From the NCBI GenBank assembly GCA_903904005.1, contig CAIVAR010000034.1, forward strand, positions 1-64,000: a DNA stretch of 64,000 nt, read 5' to 3'. The notes under the pieces were generated by a model, which ran no database searches, was not told where the DNA came from, and was given only the letters and a program-made list of their open reading frames with translations. Position 1 is the first letter of the stretch. Every line of letters begins with the position of its first letter. This DNA comes from an uncultured Anaeromyxobacter sp. Its GTDB lineage: Bacteria > Myxococcota > Myxococcia > Myxococcales > Anaeromyxobacteraceae. This document shows, piece after piece, positions 63,232 through 64,000 of this stretch. The position numbers were made by a program, and so were the translations under genes.

Positions 63232-64000
63232 GCCCGCCGCCTGGACGCGAGCGCGAGCCGGCGCTCGCTCCGCGGGAGTCCGAGGCCGGCGGCAACCTCG
63301 GCCGCCACGGCCACGGCGCGCGCCTCGTCCCCCACCTCGTCCGTGAGCCCGGCCCCCAAGGCCCCCTCGCTGGTGAAGTGCCCGATGTCAGCGGACATGA
63401 GCCCGCCCACCTCCGCCGCACTCATGGTCGAGTGTCGCTGGTAGTGCTCCCGGAGCTTGGCCCTGGCGCCGTGGAGCGTGGACAGTTGCTCGACCGTCTC
63501 GATCGGGCAGTTGAGGACGGGCTCATGCACGAGCCACTCGCCCTCCGGCGCGGTCACGGAGTAGTCGCACGCGAGCGCCACCACGGAGGCGGCCGAGCTC
63601 GCGTTGGTGACGTGCGCCACCGTTGCCACCCCCATCGCGGAGAGGAGGCGGATCCGCCGGGCCATGCCCTCCGCCTCGGCCAGGTCGCCACCGCCGCTCC
63701 CGACGTGCACCACCACCGCCTTCGCGCCACGCGCCTTCACCTCGTCCAGATCCCGGTGAAGCATGCCCGCGGTCCGGCCCGTGCGCGGGGAGGCCGAAAT
63801 GGCCCCCTGGACCATGACGTGTCCGACGTTGCCCGGGAGCGGGGGGAGCTTGGCCACGCGGGCCGGCGCCACCGTGAGGGAGCGCGCCACGGGCGCCGTC
63901 GCCACCGGAGCGGGGGCGGGCCGGGCTTGCCCTTTCCGGCTCACGTGCCCGCGCTCGCACTTCATGTCGCCCGTGTTGCCCTGGTAGGAAGCCGCCCGCG
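63228..64000 (-). CDS. Phage ClpP-like serine protease (start open at edge)
   Basis: This ClpP-fold protein shows VVVHVGSGGGDLAEAEGMARR, the Ser nucleophile in TNASSAASVVALACD and His in EWLVHEP, as in phage head-maturation proteases. ATG 63965 gives 245 residues but has no Shine-Dalgarno, and the frame stays open to the right edge (about 11 more codons, including YQGNTGD), so the true start may lie outside. The C-terminus is Arg-rich. It supports a phage head module. Confidence 0.65.
   Translation of the reverse strand, partial: RAASYQGNTGDMKCERGHVSRKGQARPAPAPVATAPVARSLTVAPARVAKLPPLPGNVGHVMVQGAISASPRTGRTAGMLHRDLDEVKARGAKAVVVHVGSGGGDLAEAEGMARRIRLLSAMGVATVAHVTNASSAASVVALACDYSVTAPEGEWLVHEPVLNCPIETVEQLSTLHGARAKLREHYQRHSTMSAAEVGGLMSADIGHFTSEGALGAGLTDEVGDEARAVAVAAEVAAGLGLPRSERRLALASRRRA

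Larger units (their letters stand above)
61176..64000. mobile_element. Left end of prophage-like element at tRNA-Val (partial)
   Basis: From just past the tRNA the strand and gene type change: a set of small minus-strand genes including a P27-type small terminase and a ClpP-like protease runs to the right edge. tRNA 3' ends are usual phage or island attachment sites. No integrase is seen in this 2.8 kb, and no duplicated tRNA 3' end can be found within the window; the element continues beyond it. Confidence 0.6.

Overview
This is a GC-rich chromosomal segment with strong codon bias, dense gene packing and many 4-base stop/start overlaps. It fits a deltaproteobacterial-type, Myxococcota-like bacterium; I infer something near Anaeromyxobacter from the imuA-imuB-dnaE2 cassette, a B12-dependent ribonucleotide reductase and the mix of housekeeping genes. 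Species assignment is inference only. Almost all of the window is core metabolism. Only the last 2.8 kb looks mobile.

Layout: 1-5069 holds the end of imuA, then imuB and dnaE2 (SOS mutasome). 5.1-7.8 kb holds a cupredoxin, a sensor kinase broken by a frameshift and a small ORF. 7.8-10.6 kb is nrdJ on the minus strand, with a perfect 16-bp NrdR-type palindrome upstream. 11-19.7 kb holds lepA, a membrane-anchored protein, the overlapping pyrR-pyrB-pyrC-carA operon, an unknown gene, a second PAS kinase and a ChbG-like deacetylase. 19.8-27.7 kb holds mdh, sucC, sucD (with a histone-like Lys/Ala/Pro tail), ndk, a CNNM/CorC-type protein, rlmN, a PfkB kinase and a metallophosphoesterase. 27.7-36.8 kb holds a beta-propeller protein (minus), a HARE-HTH/Mrr-like protein with an Arg-rich tail, two lipoproteins, hom, a thioesterase, glpX, an SRPBCC protein and a 57-residue protein.

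36.8-43.1 kb holds an SDR (minus), eno, thiC, and a minus-strand set of an HD-GYP regulator, moaA and a periplasmic rhodanese. The rhodanese frame contains an in-frame TGA where Cys is expected, followed at the right distance by a SECIS-like hairpin. It is best explained as an unannotated selenoprotein and is the most interesting signal in the window. 43.2-51.9 kb is a lipoylation and 2-oxoacid dehydrogenase block: lipA, E1 alpha, E1 beta, E2, tatD, tcdA, lpd and a lipB-Nudix fusion. These genes make the lipoyl cofactor and the complex that uses it. 51.9-61.1 kb holds an Ask_Ect-type aspartokinase, hutH (minus), an HhH protein, a zinc-ribbon protein, an NlpC-like lipoprotein (minus), a UvrD/Rep helicase ending in an SSB-like tip, a lid-less Hsp70, an SCP2-like protein and a small basic protein.

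61,100-64,000: tRNA-Val(CAC) with a strong terminator, then minus-strand genes of a prophage-like element (RHH protein, unknown proteins, P27-type small terminase, ClpP-like protease) that continues past the right edge. No CRISPR array, rRNA or insertion sequence was seen.
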